Shown one piece after another: positions 1 to 5,192 of a stretch of DNA of 5,484 bases. The stretch covers positions 1-5,484 of the forward strand of contig CAZXZY010000041.1 of the NCBI GenBank assembly GCA_964645825.1, written 5' to 3'. The DNA comes from JABIAL01 sp964645825 (lineage in GTDB: Bacteria; Patescibacteriota; Patescibacteriia; UBA1558; GWA2-36-10). Position numbers and translations under genes: made by a program. Below the pieces are notes generated by a model. It saw only the letters and a program-made list of their open reading frames with translations. It searched no databases and was not told the origin of the DNA. Numbering within the stretch: the first letter of the stretch is position 1; each line of letters begins with the position of its first letter.

Positions 1-237
1 GTTGTAATCACACCAAGTGAGCTCAAGCTTGTAAAAATTAAGCCAAGATTAGTTGGCGGTGGAGGATCTGCTCCAGCAAAGATAGAAAAAGAACCAATTA
101 ATATTGAGCCAATTCAGATTATACCAGTAGAAAAGATCAAGAAAGTTCAGGAAAAACCAATTATAGAAGTAAAAGAAGTGACTAGCATTGATCCAGTGAT
201 TGAAGTCAAAAAAACGGAAGCAGCTATTATTGAATAA
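1..237 (+). CDS. C-terminal part of a surface-type protein with GGGGS-linked tail (partial, 5' end outside window)
   Basis: Frame 1 is open from the first base to a TAA at 235-237, giving the last 78 residues of a longer protein whose start lies upstream. About 18 residues precede a GGGGSAPAK linker (residues 19-27). The rest is a low-complexity tail rich in Ile, Val, Lys, Glu and Pro with EKEP, EKP and EVK motifs, ending in AAIIE. The same layout (GGGGS, then V/A-P-x-K, then a charged Lys/Glu/Val/Pro tail ending in DIVE) closes the 807-residue protein immediately downstream, so the two are probably tandem paralogues. No catalytic motif is visible. By analogy with its neighbour it is probably an exported or surface-anchored protein, and the tail may contact the cell wall or membrane; that role is a guess. 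An intrinsic terminator follows 14 bases after the stop. Confidence 0.8.
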   Translation, partial: VVITPSELKLVKIKPRLVGGGGSAPAKIEKEPINIEPIQIIPVEKIKKVQEKPIIEVKEVTSIDPVIEVKKTEAAIIE

Positions 238-251
238 ACATTTTTTATAAG

Positions 252-276
252 ACCCCGGGTTTTCCCGGGGTTTTTT
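252..276 (+). terminator. Rho-independent terminator after the first gene
   Basis: An 8-bp inverted repeat (ACCCCGGG, TTTT loop, CCCGGGGT) is followed directly by a T run with one interruption. It lies 14 bases past the stop of the first gene and just before the promoter of the next, so it separates the two transcription units. Confidence 0.9.
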
Positions 277-285
277 GTTTTGCTA

Positions 286-315
286 TTGTCAAAACTAGGG
301 CAAACATAGTATAAT
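286..315 (+). promoter_or_regulatory. Sigma70-type promoter of the 807-residue surface protein gene
   Basis: A -35 box TTGTCA (286-291, five of six consensus bases) and a perfect -10 box TATAAT (310-315) are separated by 18 bp. Transcription would start near 322, leaving a leader of about 20 bases before the ATG at 342. The leader has no Shine-Dalgarno sequence. Confidence 0.75.
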
Positions 316-341
316 TACATAGTTAAAATTTAGATATTATT

Positions 342-2765
342 ATGTCAAATGAACAATTTGCTGGACAAAACTCCAGCTTTAAACAAAAGTTCACCAAGCG
401 TCGCGCAATAGTAACTCTTTTGCTCGTATTTGGCGCTTATGCGGCTATCCAAAGTGTAGTCAGTTTCGGTCAAACTGAGGATACAATAGCTGAGCCACTT
501 GATAAGGTGGTCAAACAAATTGAAGTTAAAGAGGAGACCAAGCATCCTGCTCCTCCTGCAAACGTAAAAACCACAGATGACGGTGAGATTGATTTAGAAT
601 CTTATGGTTTGTTTGGTTATACGCCACCAAATGATGTTCCGTCCGCACCTCCAGCTCCAGTGGTTCCCGCACCTCCAGTAGTTGAAGACGAAGAAGAATT
701 AGCTCTAGGAGATTTGACTGTTGAAGATTGTATTGAGGCTAATATTAGTTTAGCAATTGTTCCTGATGATCTTGACGATGCGATAGTGGAGCAATGTCTG
801 ATTTTATTAGAAGACTTAGAAGATTTGTTAGACGATATTGAAGATGAGCCTGCTACTACTACACCTACTACTACACCAAGAAGAAGCGGAGGCGGTGGTG
901 GAAGCGGAGGCGGCGATCCAGAGGTTGTCTTATCTGATGATGCCAGTTTAGCTTTATTCAATGTAGATATTATTGATGTTTTGCCCCTCGATGGTTTAGA
1001 GGTTTTAGATTTTACAGAAACCGGAGCGATTTTAACCATTGATGATCATTTTTGTTCAGAGCATGAGTTAACTCCAGAACCCTGCTTTACTAAACAAAAT
1101 GGAATTCTAGCAGGCTTATTTATTGAGTCAAGTGATGATAAAATAGATAACTTAAGAGTAACTATTGAGCGTAATTCTGGTCAATCAACCTGGTCAAGCG
1201 CTATTAAAGTTTGGGAAAATGCAGAAGTTACAGATTTAGTAGATTTCGGGGTAATGGTTGGTGATATTATTACTGTTGAAGTAATGGCTGAAGATAAAGC
1301 AACTGATAAGTTTTTTAAACTAACTATTGCTGAAGCTTTATCTGGTAATGCAAACTTAAGTTTATTTAATATTGGCACCACTCCAGTTCTAGACTGGCCA
1401 AATATTGAGGTCAAAGATATGACTCAACTAGGAGCTATAGCTAATATTTGCCCAGAAAATATAAATGGTGAGTTACATCCTTATTTTGACTGCATCACCA
1501 GCTTAGAAGGAATTTATCTAGATACTGAAGATGAAAGTGTTAGTAATATTACAATTTCTATTTATCATGATAATCCGATTAGCAAAGCAGTCTTTGTAAA
1601 AGAAAAATTTGCTTTCTTTGAAGGTGACGAAGAATTAAAACAACTAGAAAATTATCAACTCGTGCAAGATGATATGATTTTTGTACAAGTTGTAGCTGAA
1701 GATGGCGCAACTATCAAAAATTATAAAATTCAAGTTGTAGAAGGTAATTATACAGACAATGTAAGTTTAGCAGCTTTTACAGTTGGTGATATCAATGCCT
1801 TGGATTTATCAAATATAGACATCAGTGGCTGGTATGATCAGGGCGCTTTGATTGAGCTTTGCGGTCCTTCACACGTTGCAGCTGATTGTTTAGCAGATTC
1901 AGAGGGCATCATTGTGCAGACAGAGGAAGAAGTAATGTACAAAGGTGTTTATATTGAAAGAGCTGGAGAGTCCTTAATTTGGGTCAACGAGCAGATAGAC
2001 GAACTTGTAGATTTTGAAGTTTTGCCAAATGATATTATTCGCGTAGTTGTTGTGGCTAGCAATGGTAGAGCATTAGGATTCTATAAAGTATCTATTGTAG
2101 AAGAAATCAGGGATGACATATTATTGTCTGAATTTACTATAGATGAGCACAATGCCTTGGCCTTACCTAATGTTAAAATAAACAACTTATTTGATGCCGG
2201 CGCAACATTATTTGTTAAACCAGAACAAATTGTGCCTTGTTTGGCTGCCAATAGCGGAGAATGTACCACTTTGGATTTAACTGGCATTTATGCAGCACAC
2301 GTGCTCGAAGATGTGGAGGCGACAGTTTATACTTACCGTAGTTATTGGGTGCCTTGGGTTGGTGAAGAAGGGATAGCCGCTTTAGCAGATCATGAGTTAG
2401 CTATTGGTGATATGGTAGTCGTGCTTTTGAAAGACGAAGACGGTATACAGCAGACTCTCTATAAGGCTACTATTACAGAATCTCCAACAGAACCAATCAT
2501 TGTTAAGAAAATTTACCCTAGTAAACATATTGGCGGCGGTGGATCAGTAGCACCAGTTAAAGAAAAACCACTAAAAGAAACAGACTTTTCTAATATTCAA
2601 GATCAAGAAATCAAAAAAGAAGAAACAGTTGATAGTGTAGAAGTTGAAAAAACAGAAAAAGTTCCAGAATCACAACCAGAAGATACAAAAATAGTTAAAG
2701 AGCCTGTTGTTGTGAAAGAAAAGATTGAAATAGAAGTCTTCCCAGTAGAGGACATTGTAGAATAA
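342..2765 (+). CDS. Large exported protein with four cadherin-like beta-sandwich repeats and GGGGS tail
   Basis: This 807-residue protein is probably anchored to or exported across the cytoplasmic membrane. Residues 1-21 are basic (KQKFTKRR) and 22-42 are hydrophobic; AYA at 32-34 is a possible signal peptidase site, but an uncleaved anchor is equally possible. A Pro-rich stalk (about 93-114) leads to a very acidic, probably helical segment (115-170, C130 and C152), then a Thr/Pro stretch and a Gly-rich linker (182-191). Four tandem repeats start near residues 202, 338, 475 and 594. Each opens with L-x-x-F-[NT]-[VI], continues with L-x-x-x-[NG]-[IVL] and a GA, and closes with a strand pair like 'GDIITVEV-AED-FKLTI', resembling the cadherin-like beta-sandwich family (PF12733). 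Each repeat holds one close Cys pair: 238/248, 370/384, 507/516, 633/641. The tail after GGGGS (731-735) is Lys/Glu/Val-rich. No enzyme motif or LPXTG signal is seen. Adhesion or envelope structure is likely but inferred. It has its own promoter and terminator. Confidence 0.9.
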   Translation: MSNEQFAGQNSSFKQKFTKRRAIVTLLLVFGAYAAIQSVVSFGQTEDTIAEPLDKVVKQIEVKEETKHPAPPANVKTTDDGEIDLESYGLFGYTPPNDVPSAPPAPVVPAPPVVEDEEELALGDLTVEDCIEANISLAIVPDDLDDAIVEQCLILLEDLEDLLDDIEDEPATTTPTTTPRRSGGGGGSGGGDPEVVLSDDASLALFNVDIIDVLPLDGLEVLDFTETGAILTIDDHFCSEHELTPEPCFTKQNGILAGLFIESSDDKIDNLRVTIERNSGQSTWSSAIKVWENAEVTDLVDFGVMVGDIITVEVMAEDKATDKFFKLTIAEALSGNANLSLFNIGTTPVLDWPNIEVKDMTQLGAIANICPENINGELHPYFDCITSLEGIYLDTEDESVSNITISIYHDNPISKAVFVKEKFAFFEGDEELKQLENYQLVQDDMIFVQVVAEDGATIKNYKIQVVEGNYTDNVSLAAFTVGDINALDLSNIDISGWYDQGALIELCGPSHVAADCLADSEGIIVQTEEEVMYKGVYIERAGESLIWVNEQIDELVDFEVLPNDIIRVVVVASNGRALGFYKVSIVEEIRDDILLSEFTIDEHNALALPNVKINNLFDAGATLFVKPEQIVPCLAANSGECTTLDLTGIYAAHVLEDVEATVYTYRSYWVPWVGEEGIAALADHELAIGDMVVVLLKDEDGIQQTLYKATITESPTEPIIVKKIYPSKHIGGGGSVAPVKEKPLKETDFSNIQDQEIKKEETVDSVEVEKTEKVPESQPEDTKIVKEPVVVKEKIEIEVFPVEDIVE

Positions 2766-2774
2766 ATTAAATTT

Positions 2775-2802
2775 AAAGCCCCGCTTAGCGGGGCTTTTTT
2801 AT
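2775..2802 (+). terminator. Rho-independent terminator after the 807-residue protein gene
   Basis: A perfect 10-bp stem (AAAGCCCCGC, TTA loop, GCGGGGCTTT) continues into a T run to 2800. It starts 10 bases past the stop codon at 2763-2765, and the -35 box of the next gene begins inside or directly after its tail. Confidence 0.95.
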
Positions 2803-2831
2803 TTGACAAAATATTTATCGATTGTTAAAAC
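2803..2831 (+). promoter_or_regulatory. Probable sigma70-type promoter of the 175-residue protein gene
   Basis: A consensus -35 box TTGACA (2803-2808) is followed after 17 bp by TAAAAC (2826-2831), a weak -10 improved by a TG one base upstream (extended -10). A start near 2838 would give a leader of about 30-42 bases. The -10 assignment is less certain than the -35; TTAAAA at 2825-2830 is an alternative. Confidence 0.6.
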
Positions 2832-2879
2832 TAACTTGAAAAGAAAGAGTTCATTAAAAACGAAAACATGAGGCAAATC

Positions 2880-3407
2880 ATGACAAAGTTAACTGTAGGC
2901 GCCATAGTAACTGTCATTCATCAAGGATGGCGTTTTACTGGTAAGCAAGGTCGCGTGGTGGAGATCATTGAGGATGGTAATGAAGATGGCCCCGTTGGTG
3001 TTATTTTTCCAAATTATTACGGACGTTTACTTGATTATCCATACAAACCAGGTGATGCCATGCGTTTTCAAGAAGCTGATCTGAAAGAAATCACCAGAGG
3101 TGATCTGCAAGATATCACTATGGAGCAGATATGTGATATTTTGTTTGGTCGCATGTGGCACAACGTATCAACCATTCAACAGCCGCTTATGGTGGGATTT
3201 GGCCTGTGCATGCACGTTGATTGTGAAAAGCTAGTTATGGCTCGAATTCTGGTTAATTGTCATGGTTCAGTAGCAGAATTCGATGTCTGTAATGATCATA
3301 TGCACTATCATGGTCGTAACAACGATGGCTTTCCTTGTCGTAAGGACATGGATGTTGCGTATGGGGTGAATGTTGATAAGCTTGTTAAGGCCATGCAAGA
3401 AGCCTAA
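2880..3407 (+). CDS. Unrecognised protein: SH3/KOW-like N-terminal half plus Cys/His-rich putative zinc-binding half
   Basis: I do not recognise this 175-residue protein. The start at 2880 is chosen because GAGG at 2870-2873 lies 6 bases upstream; an in-frame ATG at 2868 would add four residues (MRQI) but has no ribosome binding site. Residues 1-70 look like a small all-beta SH3/KOW-type barrel: a 'VGAIVTV' opening strand, 'KQGRVVEI', 'GPVGVIF', then 'PGDAMRF' and 'LKEI'. The second half carries C110-x4-C115, C127-H128-G, C137-N-D-H140 with H142 and H144, and C153. Paired C/C and C/H groups of this kind usually bind zinc, with C110/C115 and C137/H140 the likeliest ligand set. No signal peptide or membrane segment is present, so it is probably cytoplasmic. 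It stands alone between a promoter and a terminator. A nucleic-acid-binding role would fit both halves, but this is only inference. Confidence 0.8.
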   Translation: MTKLTVGAIVTVIHQGWRFTGKQGRVVEIIEDGNEDGPVGVIFPNYYGRLLDYPYKPGDAMRFQEADLKEITRGDLQDITMEQICDILFGRMWHNVSTIQQPLMVGFGLCMHVDCEKLVMARILVNCHGSVAEFDVCNDHMHYHGRNNDGFPCRKDMDVAYGVNVDKLVKAMQEA

Positions 3408-3413
3408 ATTTTT

Positions 3414-3444
3414 AGCACCCCTAAGTCTCTTTGGGGTGCTTTTC
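3414..3444 (+). terminator. Rho-independent terminator after the 175-residue protein gene
   Basis: The stem AGCACCCC (3414-3421) pairs with GGGGTGCT (3433-3440), and the loop side can add a short AAG/CTT stem. A four-base T run follows (3440-3443), which is short but typical. It begins 6 bases after the TAA at 3405-3407. Confidence 0.85.
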
Positions 3445-3446
3445 AT

Positions 3447-3475
3447 TTGACAAAAATTAACTTTTATACTTAAAT
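3447..3475 (+). promoter_or_regulatory. Promoter of the asn leader / tRNA-Asn / asnS unit
   Basis: A consensus -35 box TTGACA (3447-3452) is followed after 17 bp by TTAAAT (3470-3475). Seven bases beyond the -10 lies the A of the leader ATG (3482), so the transcript may be leaderless. TATACT at 3465-3470 is a better hexamer but sits only 12 bp from the TTGACA; if used, transcription would start near 3477. Either way the 5' leader before the ATG would be 0-5 bases. Confidence 0.7.
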
Positions 3476-3481
3476 ATAGAT

Positions 3482-3544
3482 ATGAGTTACCAAAAATACA
3501 ACAACTCAAATAATAATGATAATAACCGATTCTTGGACCGGTAG
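3482..3544 (+). CDS. Asn-rich leader peptide of the tRNA-Asn/asnS unit (20 residues)
   Basis: This is a 20-codon ORF, ATG at 3482 to TAG at 3542-3544. Its core, NNSNNNDNN, is encoded at 3500-3526; seven of the twenty residues are Asn, using both AAC and AAT, the two codons read by the GTT anticodon of the tRNA encoded just downstream. It begins at or within a few bases of the predicted transcription start and has no Shine-Dalgarno. The last codons and the first stop base (3533-3542) form one arm of an antiterminator that competes with the terminator at 3568-3596. A ribosome finishing at the stop would cover that arm, while one stalled in the Asn run would leave it free. Its role is therefore probably regulatory, sensing charged tRNA-Asn, and the peptide itself need not do anything. 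Asn codons are common by chance in AT-rich DNA, so the case rests on the combination with the hairpins and the downstream genes. Confidence 0.7.
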   Translation: MSYQKYNNSNNNDNNRFLDR

Positions 3545-3580
3545 CTTTTTGCATTCAAATTATATGTAAAACCGGTCTGA
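3533..3580 (+). promoter_or_regulatory. Antiterminator stem of the asn attenuator
   Basis: GACCGGT (3536-3542) is complementary to ACCGGTC (3571-3577), and the stem extends outward with two G-U pairs and one T-A pair to 3533/3580. It spans a 28-base, T/A-rich loop. It uses the same strand (3571-3577) that forms the left arm of the terminator, so the two structures cannot coexist. The GGACCGGT at 3535-3542 is an exact 8-base direct repeat of that at 3583-3590, the terminator's right arm, which is what two alternative partners for one strand require. Confidence 0.65.
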
Positions 3581-3596
3581 AAGGACCGGTTTTTTT
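3568..3596 (+). terminator. Attenuator: intrinsic terminator in the leader of tRNA-Asn/asnS
   Basis: A perfect 10-bp stem AAAACCGGTC (3568-3577), a 6-base loop, and GACCGGTTTT (3584-3593) run into seven consecutive T bases ending at 3596. This is a strong terminator lying about 85-115 bases after the predicted start and before any structural gene. Termination here would yield only a short leader RNA; read-through would give tRNA-Asn and asnS. Confidence 0.9.
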
Positions 3597-3623
3597 GAGC
3601 TCTTTTTTCTGTAATTGGGCGAA

Positions 3624-3640
3624 ATCCCGCTTTGCGGGGT
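3624..3640 (+). other. Stem-loop just upstream of tRNA-Asn
   Basis: ATCCCGC, a TTT loop and GCGGGGT make a 7-bp stem with one G-T pair. The following GTTTATTTTC is an interrupted T tract, so it could be a weak second terminator, a processing signal for the tRNA precursor, or a clamp that stops the CCC run from pairing with the GGGG of the tRNA acceptor stem 8 bases away. The sequence does not decide between these. Confidence 0.5.
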
Positions 3641-3648
3641 GTTTATTT

Positions 3649-3723
3649 TCCGGGGTAGTTGAGTGGTACAACGCCACACTGTTAATGTGGATATCGCTGG
3701 TTCGAATCCAGCCCCCGGAGCCA
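3649..3723 (+). tRNA. tRNA-Asn (anticodon GTT)
   Basis: It folds as a full cloverleaf: acceptor TCCGGGG/CCCCGGA, D stem GTTG/CAAC, anticodon stem CCACA/TGTGG with loop CTGTTAA (anticodon GTT at 3681-3683), T stem GCTGG/CCAGC with loop TTCGAAT, discriminator G and an encoded CCA (3721-3723). It reads AAC and AAT, the codons enriched in the leader ORF upstream. It lies between the attenuator and asnS. No convincing promoter separates it from the attenuator, so it is probably expressed only by read-through and released by processing from the asnS mRNA. Confidence 0.97.
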
Positions 3724-3733
3724 GTGTTTTCCC

Positions 3734-3762
3734 TTGTTTTTTTCTTTAAATTTAGGTATTAT
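3734..3762 (+). promoter_or_regulatory. Possible internal promoter of asnS
   Basis: TTGTTT (3734-3739) and TATTAT (3757-3762) are separated by 17 bp, placing a start near 3769, 16 bases before the asnS ATG. The -35 is poor and the region is simply AT-rich, so this may be chance. If real, it would give asnS a basal, unattenuated level. Confidence 0.3.
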
Positions 3763-3784
3763 TTAAACAATTACTATAAAAATT

Positions 3785-5074
3785 ATGGAACAAGTTTCAA
3801 TCAAAGATTTGTCAAAATTTGTTGATCAAGAAGTAGAAATTAAAGCTTGGGTATCCAACTTTCGTTCATCCGGAAAAATTGCCTTTTGGCAGTTAAGAGA
3901 TGGCGCGGGTTTTGCTCAAGCTATTTTGAGTTCTACAGAGCTTGATGATGCTAAATGGCAAGAAGTACAAAAAGTAAGTTTAGAAAGCTCAGTGCGGGTT
4001 ATTGGCAAAATTTCTAAACATCCCAAAAAAGAGGAGTATGAAATTCAAGTCTCTGACTTTGAGTTTTATCAAATTGCAGAAGAGTATCCGATCGCCAAAA
4101 AAGATCACGGTGTAGATTTTCTTTTGGATAATAGACACTTGTGGTTGCGTTCTTCAAAGCAATGGGCCATCCAAAAAATCCGCAATACTTTAATTTCTGC
4201 AACTTACGATTTTTTTAGAGACAATGATTTTATTAAAATCGATTCTCCAATTTTGACACCAAATGCTTGTGAAGGCACAACTGAACTTTTTGAGTTAGAT
4301 TATTTTGATAACAAAGCTTATTTATCTCAAAGCGGACAGCTTTATTTAGAAGCGGCAATTTTTGCCCACAAAAAAGTTTTTGATTTCGGCCCAGTCTTCA
4401 GAGCAGAAAAGTCAAAGACTCGTCGTCACTTAACTGAGTTTTGGATGATGGATGCGGAAATGGCCTTTATCGATTTAGCAGAAAACTTACAAGTCCAAGA
4501 AGATTTAGTTCGTTTTATGGTCACTTCAGTTTTAGAAAAAAATAAAGCCGAGCTAGAAATTTTAGAAAGAGACATCAAGCCATTAGAAAATATCACTAAG
4601 CCTTTTCATAAAATTACCTATGCGGAAGCGATAGAGAAATTGCAAGAGCTTGGTTCTGATATCAAAGATGGTGCAGATTTTGGAGCTGATGATGAAACAA
4701 AATTAACTGAAGCTTTTGATAATCCAATTTTTGTTACTCACTATCCAGCTGCTATCAAATCTTTTTATATGAAAAGAGATGCTGAAGATGAATCAAAGGC
4801 CTTATGCGCTGATTTATTAGCTCCTGAAGGCTACGGAGAGATTATAGGTGGTTCACAAAGAGAAGATGATCACGATGTTTTGTTGACTCGTATTAAAGAA
4901 CATGAATTATCTCTTGAAGATTTTCAATGGTATTTGGATTTGAGAAAATATGGTTCAGTACCACATGGAGGATTTGGTTTTGGCTTGGAACGTATCGTCA
5001 CTTGGGTTTGTGGCATTCAACATGTCCGAGAAACAATTCCATTCCCACGTACTATTTATAGAATTAAACCTTAA
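3785..5074 (+). CDS. asnS: Asparaginyl-tRNA synthetase
   Basis: A class IIb aminoacyl-tRNA synthetase that charges tRNA-Asn with asparagine using ATP in the cytoplasm; 429 residues, normal for bacterial AsnRS. Residues about 16-95 are the OB-fold anticodon-binding domain ('AWVSNFRSSGKIAFWQLRD'). The catalytic core follows with motif 1 near 149-159 (FIKIDSPILTP), CEGTTELFEL (162-171), SQSGQLYLEA (181-190), motif 2 from about 201 (FGPVFRAEKSKTRRHLTEFW) and motif 3 GGFGFGLERIV (395-405). GYGEIIGGSQRE (349-360) and the IPFPRT near the end distinguish AsnRS from AspRS and LysRS. The ATG at 3785 is preceded by AT-rich sequence without a Shine-Dalgarno. It lies 61 bases after tRNA-Asn, its own substrate, and both are downstream of the Asn-codon attenuator, suggesting expression set by the supply of charged tRNA-Asn. 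tRNA-Thr and aspS follow with no terminator between. Confidence 0.96.
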   Translation: MEQVSIKDLSKFVDQEVEIKAWVSNFRSSGKIAFWQLRDGAGFAQAILSSTELDDAKWQEVQKVSLESSVRVIGKISKHPKKEEYEIQVSDFEFYQIAEEYPIAKKDHGVDFLLDNRHLWLRSSKQWAIQKIRNTLISATYDFFRDNDFIKIDSPILTPNACEGTTELFELDYFDNKAYLSQSGQLYLEAAIFAHKKVFDFGPVFRAEKSKTRRHLTEFWMMDAEMAFIDLAENLQVQEDLVRFMVTSVLEKNKAELEILERDIKPLENITKPFHKITYAEAIEKLQELGSDIKDGADFGADDETKLTEAFDNPIFVTHYPAAIKSFYMKRDAEDESKALCADLLAPEGYGEIIGGSQREDDHDVLLTRIKEHELSLEDFQWYLDLRKYGSVPHGGFGFGLERIVTWVCGIQHVRETIPFPRTIYRIKP

Positions 5075-5077
5075 TAT

Positions 5078-5097
5078 AACTTGCCTTCTGGCAAGTT
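5078..5097 (+). other. Stem-loop between asnS and tRNA-Thr, lacking a T run
   Basis: A perfect 8-bp stem AACTTGCC/GGCAAGTT with a TTCT loop starts 3 bases after the asnS stop and ends 3 bases before the tRNA. It is followed by GATGCC, not a T run, so it is unlikely to terminate transcription. It may protect the asnS mRNA 3' end after the tRNA is cut out, or help tRNA 5' processing. Confidence 0.6.
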
Positions 5098-5100
5098 GAT

Positions 5101-5176
5101 GCCGAGATAGCTCAGTTGGTAGAGCAATGGTATCGTAAACCATTGGCCGCAGGTTCGACTCCTGTTCTCGGCTCCA
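5101..5176 (+). tRNA. tRNA-Thr (anticodon CGT)
   Basis: It folds as a full cloverleaf: acceptor GCCGAGA/TCTCGGC, D stem GCTC/GAGC, anticodon stem ATGGT/ACCAT with loop ATCGTAA (anticodon CGT at 5134-5136), T stem GCAGG/CCTGT with one G-T pair and loop TTCGACT, discriminator T and an encoded CCA (5174-5176). It reads ACG. The G1-C72 and C2-G71 pairs agree with known threonyl-tRNA identity. It lies 26 bases after asnS and 16 before aspS with no terminator, so all are probably on one transcript. Confidence 0.96.
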
Positions 5177-5192
5177 CAGTAAATAAAATATT

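Noticed and set aside
889..915. Poly-Gly coding run as a repeat or recombination site
   Set aside because: It is in frame, encodes an ordinary flexible Gly/Ser linker, and no matching flanking repeat is seen.
617..1039. 140-residue reverse-strand ORF rich in Ser, Pro and Thr
   Set aside because: It is the antisense shadow of the acidic and Gly-rich part of the surface protein; the composition is explained by the sense strand.
3267..3554. 95-residue reverse-strand ORF across the leader region
   Set aside because: It overlaps the end of the 175-residue protein gene, its terminator and the promoter of the asn unit, and shows no recognisable motif.
3447..3648. T-box riboswitch controlling asnS
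   Set aside because: The conserved T-box sequence (GGGTGGNACCGCG type) and the long specifier stem are absent. A short Asn-codon ORF plus alternative hairpins explains the region better.
3595..3825. 76-residue + strand ORF
   Set aside because: It runs through the whole of tRNA-Asn and into the start of asnS in another frame, so it is not a real gene.
5078..5097. Terminator after asnS
   Set aside because: The stem is perfect but no T run follows, and the tRNA-Thr gene starts 3 bases later.
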